From: Parvibaculum indicum
Lineage (GTDB): Bacteria > Pseudomonadota > Alphaproteobacteria > Parvibaculales > Parvibaculaceae
Assembly: GCF_011762095.1 (NCBI RefSeq)
Contig: NZ_JAASQO010000002.1
Coordinates: forward strand, 124,001 to 188,000
Direction of reading: 5' to 3'
DNA length: 64,000 bases
Shown in pieces: positions 14,938 to 22,371 of this stretch. A model generated the notes under the pieces. It worked only from the letters and a program-made list of their open reading frames with translations. It searched no databases and was not told the origin of the DNA. How positions within the stretch are numbered: position 1 is the first letter of the stretch; every line of letters begins with the position of its first letter. Position numbers and translations under genes: made by a program.

Positions 14938-15233
14938 GCCACCGGCTCCGGTTTATGCTGTGGGAGGCAGAGGCGTTTCAGCTCTTCGACCTGGGCGGAG
15001 GTGTCCTTGACGGGCCTGAAGCTCTCCGCGAAGAAGCCGTGTTCAGGGGGGAACTCGTCGAATCCGATATAGACTTCCCCGGTGCCTTCATCGATGGAGA
15101 CCTGCGCGATGACATAGACGACGCCGAACTGGGGCCCGTCGATAACGGCGCCCGATTTCGTCTCCGCCCAGCGCCGGGCATTTATCGGCGTCACGCGCTG
15201 CCCGACATGGGCGTTCCAGGGCCAGCCAATCAT
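14934..15233 (-). CDS. Small phage protein, unknown
   Basis: A 99-residue protein starting MIGWPWNAHVGQRVTPIN, with a beta-rich core (FGVVYVIAQVSID..GEVYIGFDEF) suggesting a small barrel. It is linked by ATGA overlaps to the genes on both sides. No function assigned. Confidence 0.72.
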   Translation of the reverse strand: MIGWPWNAHVGQRVTPINARRWAETKSGAVIDGPQFGVVYVIAQVSIDEGTGEVYIGFDEFPPEHGFFAESFRPVKDTSAQVEELKRLCLPQHKPEPVA

Positions 15234-15418
15234 TTCCGCACCTCGCCATGCCTTTCCGGGTCGTAGGGCTCTATGGTCGCGATGTTGTCGGACCGGACAC
15301 GCAGCTTGGCGCGGCGGTCGAACCGATCCGCGCGCCGCCGCCAGATTTCGGCCCGGTCAACGTGCCTGTTGCCGATCGCCCGGCAGAGCCGCGCCAGATA
15401 AAGAAAGATGATCCGCAT
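15230..15418 (-). CDS. Small basic phage protein, unknown
   Basis: A 62-residue protein starting MRIIFLYLARLCRAIGN with many arginines. Its start lies inside the end of the next upstream gene (62-base overlap) and its end overlaps the following gene by ATGA. An upstream in-frame ATG at 15481 would increase the overlap. No domain seen. Confidence 0.55.
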   Translation of the reverse strand: MRIIFLYLARLCRAIGNRHVDRAEIWRRRADRFDRRAKLRVRSDNIATIEPYDPERHGEVRK

Positions 15419-15956
15419 CGTTCGCCTTGATCCCTCGCGCGGCGTCGATCCGCGCATCGAGTAGTTCCTTTCGGGCGGCATTCATGCGGGCCTCGCGCGC
15501 GCACCACGCCTCGTATCGCTTCCTCACGGTCAGGTAATAGGCGACGGTCGGTTCCCGCCGCTCGCCGTACCACCAGCCCTTCGCCTCTCTCCATGAAAGC
15601 CCCAGCGCGCTCGCCGCGCGCCCGATGGCGCTCTTCACGTTGTCGCCCCAGCCTTCCGGCGAACCGGCGGCGTTGCGCACCATTTGCCGCATTTCCCGCA
15701 GCACATCGTCAGCCGTAACTTCAGACACCGCTTGCGATTCCTCGTTCGCGTCCTGATTTTCCCGATCCCCGGACAACTTTTCCCGCATCCCGGACTCCTT
15801 GCTCTGTACCTTCTTCCGTACAGAGAGGGTGTCCTTCGGGAACGAGATCGGAGAGACCATGACGGATATCGAAACCATCATCGGATATGTGGAGCGGGCC
15901 AGGGTCCTGGCAGACGGGGCGCGCTCCGGCGATAACGTCACCTCTGTGGATTTCAT
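15357..15956 (-). CDS. Phage protein with HTH-like C-terminal region
   Basis: Up to 199 residues. The C-terminal two thirds (VKSAIGRAASALGLSWREAKGWWYG..., in pieces) looks like a helix-turn-helix followed by a helical tail. The ATG at 15956 overlaps the upstream stop (ATGA), but the first ~55 residues have weak protein character. A shorter start near MREKLSGDREN (about residue 57) is possible. A plus-strand reading frame with a good Shine-Dalgarno at 15859 overlaps this N-terminus and confuses the picture. Confidence 0.6.
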   Translation of the reverse strand: MKSTEVTLSPERAPSARTLARSTYPMMVSISVMVSPISFPKDTLSVRKKVQSKESGMREKLSGDRENQDANEESQAVSEVTADDVLREMRQMVRNAAGSPEGWGDNVKSAIGRAASALGLSWREAKGWWYGERREPTVAYYLTVRKRYEAWCAREARMNAARKELLDARIDAARGIKANDADHLSLSGAALPGDRQQAR

Positions 15957-16558
15957 TCATCGGCGGGTTCTCCCGTCCGATGGCAGGCGCCCGGCGCGCA
16001 GGGACGAACCCCGCGCGGCGCGGACGCCGCCCTCCCCTCCACGGGAGGAGGACGATCGCCCGCTTCGGCAGGCGTGTTTTCGGTTCGAGTGAATTGGGTC
16101 TCATGGACCGCAGGCCCACGCGCCATGGTTTCAACGGTCACCGGCTCAGCGATGGCCTGTGCCGGTCCCGGATTGCCCTGCGGAGCGTCCGGGGCGTATG
16201 GCTTTCCATCCGTGCTTACATCACGGTTAGAGACCCCCTGTGCATTCCTGAATTCACCCGCGGGTCGTCCGGATTGGCCGGTCGATGCCTCATCCACATC
16301 CGCGCCCAGCGCGGCATCCGGACTTGTGTTTGCGCGACCGAGAGGCCCGCGGTCCCCTGGGCAATCTTCGCGCGGCGTGGAAAGGGAATTCGCATGCGAA
16401 AGCAAGGGCGAGGGGGCGGTGCCGTCCCCCTCGCCCACCGGCGGCTCACCCTGTCTGACCGGCGGAAGGTGAGTGCCGGAACCGGGAAAGCGGTCGAGCC
16501 GATAGCCCGCCGCGTATTTCGACCCGATGGAAACGCCCAGCGGCGCGAGGTCAGCCAT
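15953..16558 (-). CDS. Low-complexity phage protein, unknown
   Basis: A 201-residue frame starting MADLAPLGVSIGSKYAAGYR, followed by a long proline-, glycine- and acid-rich stretch. It fits the operon exactly: the ATG lies within 8 bases of the cro-like stop, and the end overlaps the next gene by ATGA. No domain is recognised, and the composition is unlike a folded protein, so it is either disordered or a spurious frame. Confidence 0.5.
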   Translation of the reverse strand: MADLAPLGVSIGSKYAAGYRLDRFPGSGTHLPPVRQGEPPVGEGDGTAPSPLLSHANSLSTPREDCPGDRGPLGRANTSPDAALGADVDEASTGQSGRPAGEFRNAQGVSNRDVSTDGKPYAPDAPQGNPGPAQAIAEPVTVETMARGPAVHETQFTRTENTPAEAGDRPPPVEGRAASAPRGVRPCAPGACHRTGEPADE

Positions 16559-16781
16559 GGGCGGGCTCCAGCTGAGGCTCGCTCCCATAGATGTCAGGGC
16601 GAAGCTTGTACCGACTGATGCCAGTTACCTGTTCCACAGCAAGAACCCGCGTGGCGGGCACAACCTTCCATTGGCTTACCGCCTGCGGACTTATGCGCTC
16701 ACCCGTGCTGTTATTGATGGCCGCCGCCAACCCAGCGGCGCCGCCAACCTTTTCCTTTGCATCTTTCAGAGCCTGCTCCAT
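16551..16781 (-). CDS. Cro-like repressor (YdaS/Cro-type HTH)
   Basis: A 76-residue protein with a helix-turn-helix core (VGGAAGLAAAINNSTGER, then ISPQAVSQWKVVPATRVLAVEQVTG, in pieces). The segment PQAVSQWK..VP..RVLAVE is typical of YdaS/Cro proteins. It is the first gene of the leftward operon and faces the CI-like gene, with operator palindromes in the gap. It is expected to favour lytic development by binding the same operators as CI. Confidence 0.87.
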   Translation of the reverse strand: MEQALKDAKEKVGGAAGLAAAINNSTGERISPQAVSQWKVVPATRVLAVEQVTGISRYKLRPDIYGSEPQLEPAHG

Positions 16782-16789
16782 GCGGTATT

Positions 16790-16849
16790 GAAAGCAAATC
16801 TTTCAATTGAAAGCAAGCATTTCTTTCGGTGAAGGAAAGTGAGCCTTTC
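16790..16849. promoter_or_regulatory. Immunity operators O1-O3 between cro and cI
   Basis: Three 15-bp palindromes of the form GAAA-N7-TTTC lie in the gap of the divergent genes: 16790-16804 (GAAAGCAAATCTTTC), 16809-16823 (GAAAGCAAGCATTTC) and 16835-16849 (GAAAGTGAGCCTTTC). Centre spacing is 19 and 26 bases. O1 is a perfect inverted repeat extended to TTGAAAG/CTTTCAA. They are the expected binding sites for the CI and Cro proteins encoded on each side. Confidence 0.85.
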
Positions 16850-16864
16850 GGCATTGTCGGCGAT

Positions 16865-17626
16865 ATGAAAGAACTCGGCACAGATACGGCTCGCGGAGAT
16901 CGCATCGCTCAGGCAAGAAAAGCCAAGCGGTTCACTCAGGAAGGGCTGGCAAAAGTTTTGTCTTCCGGTCGGGAAACCAAGATTTCCAGGGGTGCTGTGG
17001 GCAACTGGGAGCGCGGATATGGCCTCACAACTCGGAACCTTAATGCGCTCGCCAAAATTCTGAATGTCGACGAAACGTGGCTCCTCACTGGAAATGGCAA
17101 GGGGCCTGGGGAAAAGAGCCGAACAACTCGATCCGGCAATCCTGATCCGACGACCGATCATCTTTCATCTGCCATACCCGAGGTTGATGTGAGGGGCGGC
17201 ATGGGTTTCGGGGGCGATAACCCACCCGATCAATTCACCATGGAAAACGGCCATACGATCAAAACCGATTCGCTCAAGGGCCAGTGGCACTTTCCCGACG
17301 AATACCTCGCCGAAGTTCGGGTTCGCGCCGGGCGCATGAGAATCATTGAGGTGCAGGGAGACAGCATGGAAACGCCGGATGGGGGCGGCCTGCATTCGGG
17401 TGACAGAGTGATGATCGATATTTCGGATCACAACCCTACCCCACCCGGCATATTTGCCGTCTGGGACGGCTTCGGCGTTGTTGTGAAGCGCATCGAACGG
17501 GTTCCCCAGAGCGATCCGCCCGCCATAAGGCTGATTTCGGACAACCCTCTTCACGAGCCCTACATGCTTACGGCAGACGAAGCGGGTATTATCGGTCGTG
17601 TCGTCTGGTTCGCACGTAGACTCTGA
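16865..17626 (+). CDS. CI-like prophage repressor (XRE HTH + S24 peptidase fold)
   Basis: A 253-residue repressor. Residues ~10-75 are an XRE-type helix-turn-helix (ARKAKRFTQEGLAKVL ... ISRGAVGNWERG). Residues ~155-250 are the LexA/CI S24 domain with catalytic Ser167 (GDSMETP) and Lys209 (VVVKRIERV). The hinge has GGMGFGGD but no clear Ala-Gly or Cys-Gly cleavage pair, so self-cleavage under SOS is uncertain. I chose ATG 16865; an in-frame GTG at 16829 would place operator O3 inside the gene. No clear ribosome site precedes 16865, so the message may be leaderless. Confidence 0.9.
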   Translation: MKELGTDTARGDRIAQARKAKRFTQEGLAKVLSSGRETKISRGAVGNWERGYGLTTRNLNALAKILNVDETWLLTGNGKGPGEKSRTTRSGNPDPTTDHLSSAIPEVDVRGGMGFGGDNPPDQFTMENGHTIKTDSLKGQWHFPDEYLAEVRVRAGRMRIIEVQGDSMETPDGGGLHSGDRVMIDISDHNPTPPGIFAVWDGFGVVVKRIERVPQSDPPAIRLISDNPLHEPYMLTADEAGIIGRVVWFARRL

Positions 17627-17651
17627 AGCCGAGATGTTTCGGGAGGAAGCA

Positions 17652-18272
17652 ATGTCCAGAGTTATTGTCGCAACAGTTCTGTGCACGTTTTTTTCAACGC
17701 TATCATTCGCCGGTGATGGGTGGATGGCGAACGAGCGAGTCGTGCATCAAATCGATGATGTATCCAGAGCAATCAGCGAAGATGGAATTTTGAGATCGAG
17801 AGAGGGCCGGACGGAAACCGGTGCACCCTATCACTACTACACCGATGGTTCTGGAAGCTTTGGAAGGCCAAGAAATGGCGGTAAGGAACAATGGCGCGTT
17901 GACTGCAAAGCAGATGCAATGGACGACACGCGAAAGTGCACTCTTTACAACTATCAAACACGCATCTTTATCGGACTGAATATCAAGGGAAAATTTTCCT
18001 ACGCTTGCGTGATGGGGCACGATTTTCCAAATCGGAAAGCTAAAATTAGAATTGATAAAGATAAACCATTCACAACGAGTGCTGACGGCTGCACTTCTGA
18101 CCGCCACGTTTTCGAGCAGCTCCTGAAAGGACGGGAAGTCACCACTAGGCGCTACGAATGGCCCTATGACTATCATCGCGACCAGACCGCAGAAATAGTC
18201 GGATTGAAGGAAGCTATTGATTTTACTCGTTTTGTTCAGGCGAACATCGATACAATCAGCTTCGATAAATAG
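17652..18272 (+). CDS. Exported moron-type protein, unknown
   Basis: A 206-residue protein with a signal peptide (MSRVIVATVLCTFFSTLSFA, cleavage likely before GDGW). ATG 17652 has GGAGGA 7 bases upstream. The mature part has six cysteines (RVDCKAD, RKCTLY, YACVMG, DGCTSD) in a pattern loosely like secreted alphaproteobacterial proteins such as the IalB type. Base composition is clearly lower in GC than the neighbours. It lies just after the repressor gene, a usual place for lysogenic-conversion genes expressed from the prophage. Function unknown. Confidence 0.8.
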   Translation: MSRVIVATVLCTFFSTLSFAGDGWMANERVVHQIDDVSRAISEDGILRSREGRTETGAPYHYYTDGSGSFGRPRNGGKEQWRVDCKADAMDDTRKCTLYNYQTRIFIGLNIKGKFSYACVMGHDFPNRKAKIRIDKDKPFTTSADGCTSDRHVFEQLLKGREVTTRRYEWPYDYHRDQTAEIVGLKEAIDFTRFVQANIDTISFDK

Positions 18273-18367
18273 GCCCCACCGCTATTTTTCACGCACCGCA
18301 CGGATATAAGCCGGAATGAATAATTCCCGGCTTTCCGCGCCTGGTTCCCTATTCCACCCGTAAAATT

Positions 18368-18415
18368 GAAAGCTATTCTTTCTTTCGCTTGCCAAACAAT
18401 GAAAGACATGCTTTC
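18368..18415. promoter_or_regulatory. Operators O4-O5 before the rightward operon
   Basis: Two further GAAA-N7-TTTC palindromes: 18368-18382 (GAAAGCTATTCTTTC) and 18401-18415 (GAAAGACATGCTTTC). They match the three sites at the cro-cI gap and lie about 100 bases before the first rightward gene, so the same repressor probably silences this operon. A standard -35/-10 pair is not clear between them. Confidence 0.82.
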
Positions 18416-18455
18416 ATCTCTCCATCGGCGGTGACCCCACCCGCCGAACGGCAAT

Positions 18456-18493
18456 CCCGGCGGCTCTCTGCCCCAAGCCCCCCAGCCGCCGGG
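18456..18493 (+). other. Leader hairpin of the rightward operon
   Basis: CCCGGCGGCT at 18456-18465 pairs perfectly with AGCCGCCGGG at 18484-18493 around an 18-base loop. No T run follows, so it is not a plain terminator. It lies between the operators and the first gene's ribosome site (AAAGGAG) and could affect early transcription or message stability. Confidence 0.45.
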
Positions 18494-18517
18494 GAATGCC
18501 ACCCAAAGGAGAGAACG

Positions 18518-18766
18518 ATGAAAACCGGCTTCCTGAACGCTACCGAAATCCCGATGCCCGCCGGCGGCGAGCCCGACCAGGGCTTCGTCATCACGGACAA
18601 CGCCGCCTTCTGCGAAGGCGACTGCGTCTCGCACCGGCAGTTCGGCGAGGGCGAGGTGAAGGCGATCCTGCCGGCGCCGGGGCGGAACGACGGCCGCCTC
18701 GAAGTCGATTTCATCCGCGCGGGCATCCGCCGCGTCTCCGCCATCAATTGCGAAATCATTCAGTAA
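18518..18766 (+). CDS. Small phage protein, unknown
   Basis: An 82-residue protein, the first of the rightward operon, with a strong AAAGGAGAG ribosome site before ATG 18518. It has a short beta-rich core (GDCVSHRQFGEGEVKAILPA ... GRLEVDFIRAGIRRVSA) like a small KOW/Tudor-type barrel. Such CarD-like or SH3-like folds bind nucleic acid or RNA polymerase, but the match is weak and the function open. Confidence 0.75.
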   Translation: MKTGFLNATEIPMPAGGEPDQGFVITDNAAFCEGDCVSHRQFGEGEVKAILPAPGRNDGRLEVDFIRAGIRRVSAINCEIIQ

Positions 18767-18793
18767 GAAGCGCCCAGCGCGAAGGAGGAAGCG

Positions 18794-19162
18794 GTGTCCA
18801 CTCAAGCCCGCGTCGATGAAGACGGCCACAACCCTCGCTCTTACCGCCTCGGCAAGGGCCGGGCGCTCGAGGCGACGAACGACCGTCTGAGTGAAGAATT
18901 CCATCTGGATGTTCCACCCGCCTCCCATATGTGCCAGATCCACCCCACCAAGGGCTTCCGCGAGACGAGCCGCCATCGGCTGGAAAACGGCAACTCGGTC
19001 GAAGGCGCAATGCAGATGTGGGCCGTCGTCGCGGCACGGATTACCGATTCCTCCGTCGGTGGCGTGCCCGTTCCGGTAAGCCGCCGCAAGCGCAACCCCA
19101 TGCCGCACCAGGGCACCCGCGAACGCGCCCGTCGTCGTCGCCGGCTTGGACTGGAGGCCTGA
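18794..19162 (+). CDS. Small basic phage protein, unknown
   Basis: A 122-residue protein starting at GTG 18794 with a good AAGGAGG ribosome site. It ends in a very basic tail (TRERARRRRRLGLEA). The middle contains SHMCQIHPTKGFRETSRHRL. No domain recognised. It lies in the rightward early operon. Confidence 0.65.
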   Translation: MSTQARVDEDGHNPRSYRLGKGRALEATNDRLSEEFHLDVPPASHMCQIHPTKGFRETSRHRLENGNSVEGAMQMWAVVAARITDSSVGGVPVPVSRRKRNPMPHQGTRERARRRRRLGLEA

Positions 19163-19166
19163 CCCC

Positions 19167-19322
19167 ATGCATGTCGCCGACACGCTCGACAGGCCCCGCC
19201 GCAGCGAAGAACAGGGCCGGCGCGATCTGGCCGCGAAACGGGCGGCGGCGCTCCGCGCGGCGCAACCCCGCGCCACGCAGGCCCGGATGGGCGACGAATG
19301 CCCCTGCGAGAGGTGCCGGTGA
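19167..19322 (+). CDS. Very small phage protein with CxxCxxC end
   Basis: A 51-residue frame starting MHVADTLDRPRRSEEQGRRD and ending GDECPCERCR. It begins 4 bases after the preceding gene, and its stop shares a base with the next ATG (TGATG). The overlap and the closing cysteine pattern support it, but no function can be given. Confidence 0.5.
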   Translation: MHVADTLDRPRRSEEQGRRDLAAKRAAALRAAQPRATQARMGDECPCERCR

Positions 19323-19846
19323 TGAGCGAATATCTCCACCAGCTCGCAGCCGAGGAATGGACCGTCGAACGCGACGACGACAGCGCCCGCCTGTGCATCG
19401 AACGGCAGGCGCCGGAAAGCGTGTCGCTCACCGTCGCCGGCGTTTACGGCAACGAGAGCGGCGACAAAATCATGCAAATGCTCAATCAGGTCGCGATGCT
19501 GCCCGATGTGGTCCGCGCCCTTTTGGGCCTGAAGGATGCTCTCGCCCCTTTTGTCGGGCCGACGACGCCTCCAACCATCCGCGAAGCGCATGCCGAAGCC
19601 ATAAAAATACTGGCCGAGCTTTCGCGGGAACGCAGCGGGCCGCCCGAACCGGCCGATGACGGATCGACGGCCGGGGACGTACTCGCCGAAGCAAAAACCC
19701 AGCTCAAGGCCGCGCAGGACATCCTGTCGCTGCTGATCGATCCGGCACGACATACGGAGGCGGACAGCGCGCGGGTGTTCTTCCGGGCGACCGAGACAGA
19801 AACGCGAATCCGGTCGCTTCTGGAGCGGATGGAGACGCCGTCATGA
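19322..19846 (+). CDS. Phage protein, unknown
   Basis: A 174-residue acidic protein (MSEYLHQLAAEEWTVERDDD ...), largely helical in the middle and C-terminal half (IREAHAEAIKILAELSRERS, LAEAKTQLKAAQDILSLLID). No motif recognised. It overlaps the small genes on both sides (TGATG and ATGA). Confidence 0.7.
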   Translation: MSEYLHQLAAEEWTVERDDDSARLCIERQAPESVSLTVAGVYGNESGDKIMQMLNQVAMLPDVVRALLGLKDALAPFVGPTTPPTIREAHAEAIKILAELSRERSGPPEPADDGSTAGDVLAEAKTQLKAAQDILSLLIDPARHTEADSARVFFRATETETRIRSLLERMETPS

Positions 19847-19971
19847 ATCGCTCTCCCCTCGCCGAACCCCGCTCCTTCTTCACCTTCGCCATCGGGGTGT
19901 TTCTCGCCCTCATCGTCGCGAGCTTCGCGCTCGCGCGCATCCTCGACCTGCTGGGAGTACTCTATCGATGA
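19843..19971 (+). CDS. Single-span small membrane protein
   Basis: A 42-residue frame with one hydrophobic stretch (FTFAIGVFLALIVASFALA). The start overlaps the upstream stop (ATGA) and the stop overlaps the next start (ATGA). Small membrane proteins of this type are common in phage early operons; function unknown. Confidence 0.6.
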   Translation: MNRSPLAEPRSFFTFAIGVFLALIVASFALARILDLLGVLYR

Positions 19972-20168
19972 CCGACATGCCGCAAGGGCGCGTTCCGCAC
20001 GCACCTCTCCCGGCCGATTACGGCCGCCGCTTCTATCTCCAGCGCAAGCGCCGCCATGCGCGGCGGCGGATCGCCGCCCATCTGCGCCGGTCCCGCGCGG
20101 CGGCCTTCACGCTCGGCTTCGCCCTCGTCTTTCTCGGCTCTCTCGCCTGGGACAGGTGGCTGTCATGA
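19968..20168 (+). CDS. Small membrane protein, unknown
   Basis: A 66-residue protein with a strongly basic N-terminal part (RRFYLQRKRRHARRRIAAHL) and one C-terminal membrane span (AAFTLGFALVFLGSLAW). It overlaps its neighbours by ATGA on both sides. It may sit next to the preceding membrane protein in function. Confidence 0.65.
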   Translation: MTDMPQGRVPHAPLPADYGRRFYLQRKRRHARRRIAAHLRRSRAAAFTLGFALVFLGSLAWDRWLS

Positions 20169-20611
20169 GCGACGACGCCAAGCCCGCCGCCGAACCGATG
20201 GCGCTGAAAGACCTGACCCTCGAACAGTACCGGGCGCTCTGCGACCGGCCGAATATCGAGCTTTTCGCGCTGGCCAACATGTATCGCCGGATCGTCGAAA
20301 AGGTCGTGGAAAAGGCCCGGTTTCACCGGGTCGTCTATTCCGACAGCCTGTTGCGCGATCTGAGCTTCGACCTCGCACAGATCCCCGGCGAAAACCTGCT
20401 GAGCTACCAGCCGCGCATTCTCGGCACGGCGCCGCGCGACGGGCGCGTCGTCATGGTCATTACCGATTGCGAATACCCCGTCCCGGCGAAATGGGATGAC
20501 GGCCGCGTCAACCGCATGGCCGGCTGGGTGTGTGCCGAGACCGGAACGCCGCTCCATCCCATCGCCTGGGTGCCGATCGACATGAAGGCCGCCCGGGAGA
20601 ATTTCTCATGA
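20165..20611 (+). CDS. Phage protein, unknown
   Basis: A 148-residue protein (MSDDAKPAAEPMALKDLTLE ...). The C-terminal half is beta-rich and contains VVMVITDCEYPVPAKWDDG and GTPLHPIAWVPID. No domain recognised. ATGA overlaps both neighbours. Confidence 0.7.
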   Translation: MSDDAKPAAEPMALKDLTLEQYRALCDRPNIELFALANMYRRIVEKVVEKARFHRVVYSDSLLRDLSFDLAQIPGENLLSYQPRILGTAPRDGRVVMVITDCEYPVPAKWDDGRVNRMAGWVCAETGTPLHPIAWVPIDMKAARENFS

Positions 20612-20967
20612 GCGCCGCGCCCAGCGCCATCGCCGCCGCGCAGGCGCCGGAATCCCGCCGCGACGCCCTCAGGCGGCAGGCACGGGCATGGGCGCGGAAG
20701 ATCCCGGCGTCGGAGAAGGACGAGTTCATCGATACCGCCCGGCGCATGCGGGACTTCCCGCCGCGCGGCGGGACCAACGCAAAATACCTCACCCGGAAAG
20801 TCCACCTGATTTGCGGGCTCTATCCGTGGCCCGTCAACGAGGCGCTGCGTACTGCGGCGGATATTCGCCTGAAAAAGCTGGCGGGCGGCACCGAAGCCTA
20901 TGACTCGCAGCTTGCCTACGACCTCATTACCGAATTGCTGGAGACCCCCGATGCGCTTCTCGATTGA
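20608..20967 (+). CDS. Phage protein, unknown, helical
   Basis: A 119-residue helical protein (SAAPSAIAAAQAPESRRDAL ... ITELLETPDALLD). It overlaps the beta-clamp gene by 17 bases, suggesting coupled translation, and could be a clamp or polymerase accessory protein. That is inference from position only. Confidence 0.7.
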   Translation: MSAAPSAIAAAQAPESRRDALRRQARAWARKIPASEKDEFIDTARRMRDFPPRGGTNAKYLTRKVHLICGLYPWPVNEALRTAADIRLKKLAGGTEAYDSQLAYDLITELLETPDALLD

Positions 20968-22120
20968 CCGCGCGAATTTGCTGCGCGCCTGCCACCATGT
21001 GTCCGGCATCGTCAAGGGCCGTTCGGACGTGCTCATTCTCTCCAATCTGAAGCTCGTCGCGGAGCATGGCGGTGACCAGGGCGGCGAGCATGGCCGCCTG
21101 ACGGTTACCGCCTCCAACATGGATATGTGCATGTCGGTCACCGTGCCGGCCCGCGTGGAAGAGCCGGGCGAGGTGACGGCGCCCGCGGCGAAGATGAAAA
21201 GCATCGCCGACACGGCCCCGGAGGGCGCGGAAATAAGCTGTTCGACGGGGGACGGCGACCGCATGCAGGTCCGCGCGGCCCGGGCGCGCTTCAACGTGCT
21301 GACGCTGCCGGCGGCCGACTTTCCCGTGTTCGAGGGCCCGCGCCGCGCCGTGGCGTTTTCCCTGCACGGCGTGGAAGCGGAACGGCTTCTGTCGGTCTCC
21401 TATGCGGCCGGAGAAACGGATGGTCGCGCCTATCTGGACGGGGTTTTCCTCCATATCGAAAACGGCGCGCTGGCAGCCGTGGCGACGAACGGGCACGTCT
21501 TTGCCTATGCCGAAATTCCCCTGCCGGACGGCGCGGCGGCGCTGGCAGAAGGCGAGACGGCGGAGGGTGGCGTCGAACATGCGGGCGTCAACATTCCCCT
21601 GCCTGCCGTGAAAGTCATGCAGTCTCTCATTTCCGACGACCGGGTGGCGTTCGACATCGACGACAACAAGGTGGAGATCGAGATAGAGCGCGGTTCCACG
21701 CTCATCCGGTTCGCCTCGAAGCTGCGCAACGAGAACAAATATCCGGCCTATACCCGCGCCCTTCCGCCGCCCGGCGGTCGGTCGGTGACGGTCGATGCCA
21801 ACCTTTTCGCGGCGGCAATCAGGCGCTGCCTCGTCGCCAAGGACGACAAGGGCAACGCGATGAAAGTTCGCCTCGAAGGCGAGATCATGACGCTTTCCTT
21901 CCGCAGCCGGGACGGATACGAGGCGAACGACACGCTCGATGTCGAGTGGGAGGGAGACCCCTTCGAGATCGGCTTCAACTACCGCTACGTACTCGACACC
22001 CTCACCGGCATGGGCGCGAAGGAACTCACGATGAGTTTCACGGACCCGGGCGGCCCTTCCCGCGTGGACGTTCCGGGCGATGAAGGCCGCCGCAATGTCA
22101 TCATGCCGATGAGGATCTGA
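20951..22120 (+). CDS. dnaN: Phage-encoded DNA polymerase III beta clamp
   Basis: A 389-residue protein with the three-domain layout of the sliding clamp: domain 1 (MRFSIDRANLLRACHHVSGI, LSNLKLVAE, LTVTASNMDMCMS), domain 2 (GVEAERLLSVSYAAGETD ..., YLDGVFLHIENGALAAVATNGH) and domain 3 ending MPMRI. The C-terminal VIMPMRI resembles the usual MP(M/L)R(L/I) end of DnaN. Clamps hold the polymerase on DNA; a phage copy would recruit host or phage replication factors. It is a little longer than host DnaN (about 370). Confidence 0.93.
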   Translation: MRFSIDRANLLRACHHVSGIVKGRSDVLILSNLKLVAEHGGDQGGEHGRLTVTASNMDMCMSVTVPARVEEPGEVTAPAAKMKSIADTAPEGAEISCSTGDGDRMQVRAARARFNVLTLPAADFPVFEGPRRAVAFSLHGVEAERLLSVSYAAGETDGRAYLDGVFLHIENGALAAVATNGHVFAYAEIPLPDGAAALAEGETAEGGVEHAGVNIPLPAVKVMQSLISDDRVAFDIDDNKVEIEIERGSTLIRFASKLRNENKYPAYTRALPPPGGRSVTVDANLFAAAIRRCLVAKDDKGNAMKVRLEGEIMTLSFRSRDGYEANDTLDVEWEGDPFEIGFNYRYVLDTLTGMGAKELTMSFTDPGGPSRVDVPGDEGRRNVIMPMRI

Positions 22121-22371
22121 TGACCGAGCATGTCCGCACATTCGACGTCGCCTATGCCGCCGCGCTCGAGGAAGGCGTTGCGCCCAGCGCCATGCTGGAC
22201 GCGCTGGACGCGAATATCCGCGTCTATGTCGAGATGATCGGCACCGCCTGGTATCACCGCAACGGCCCGGCGAAGGCCGCCGCCCGCAATATCCTCCGCG
22301 CCTATGCCCGCAAGCTCCGCGAGGCCCGCGCCTGGCGCAACTGCCTGATCGGAAGGATGGCGACGATATGA
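22120..22371 (+). CDS. Small phage protein, unknown
   Basis: An 83-residue helical protein (TEHVRTFDVAYAAALEEGVA ... KLREARAWRNCLIGRM). It begins at the last base of the clamp stop (TGATG) and overlaps the next gene by ATGA. No domain recognised. Confidence 0.7.
   Translation: MTEHVRTFDVAYAAALEEGVAPSAMLDALDANIRVYVEMIGTAWYHRNGPAKAAARNILRAYARKLREARAWRNCLIGRMATI

Noticed and set aside
15859-16092. Plus-strand gene MTDIETIIGYVERARVLADG...
   Set aside because: It has a good ribosome site, but lies antisense inside the leftward operon and no promoter for it is seen. Kept as an open question in the findings, not annotated.
18794-19162. Early-operon protein as a known toxin or anti-CRISPR
   Set aside because: No recognisable motif; a function would be a guess.
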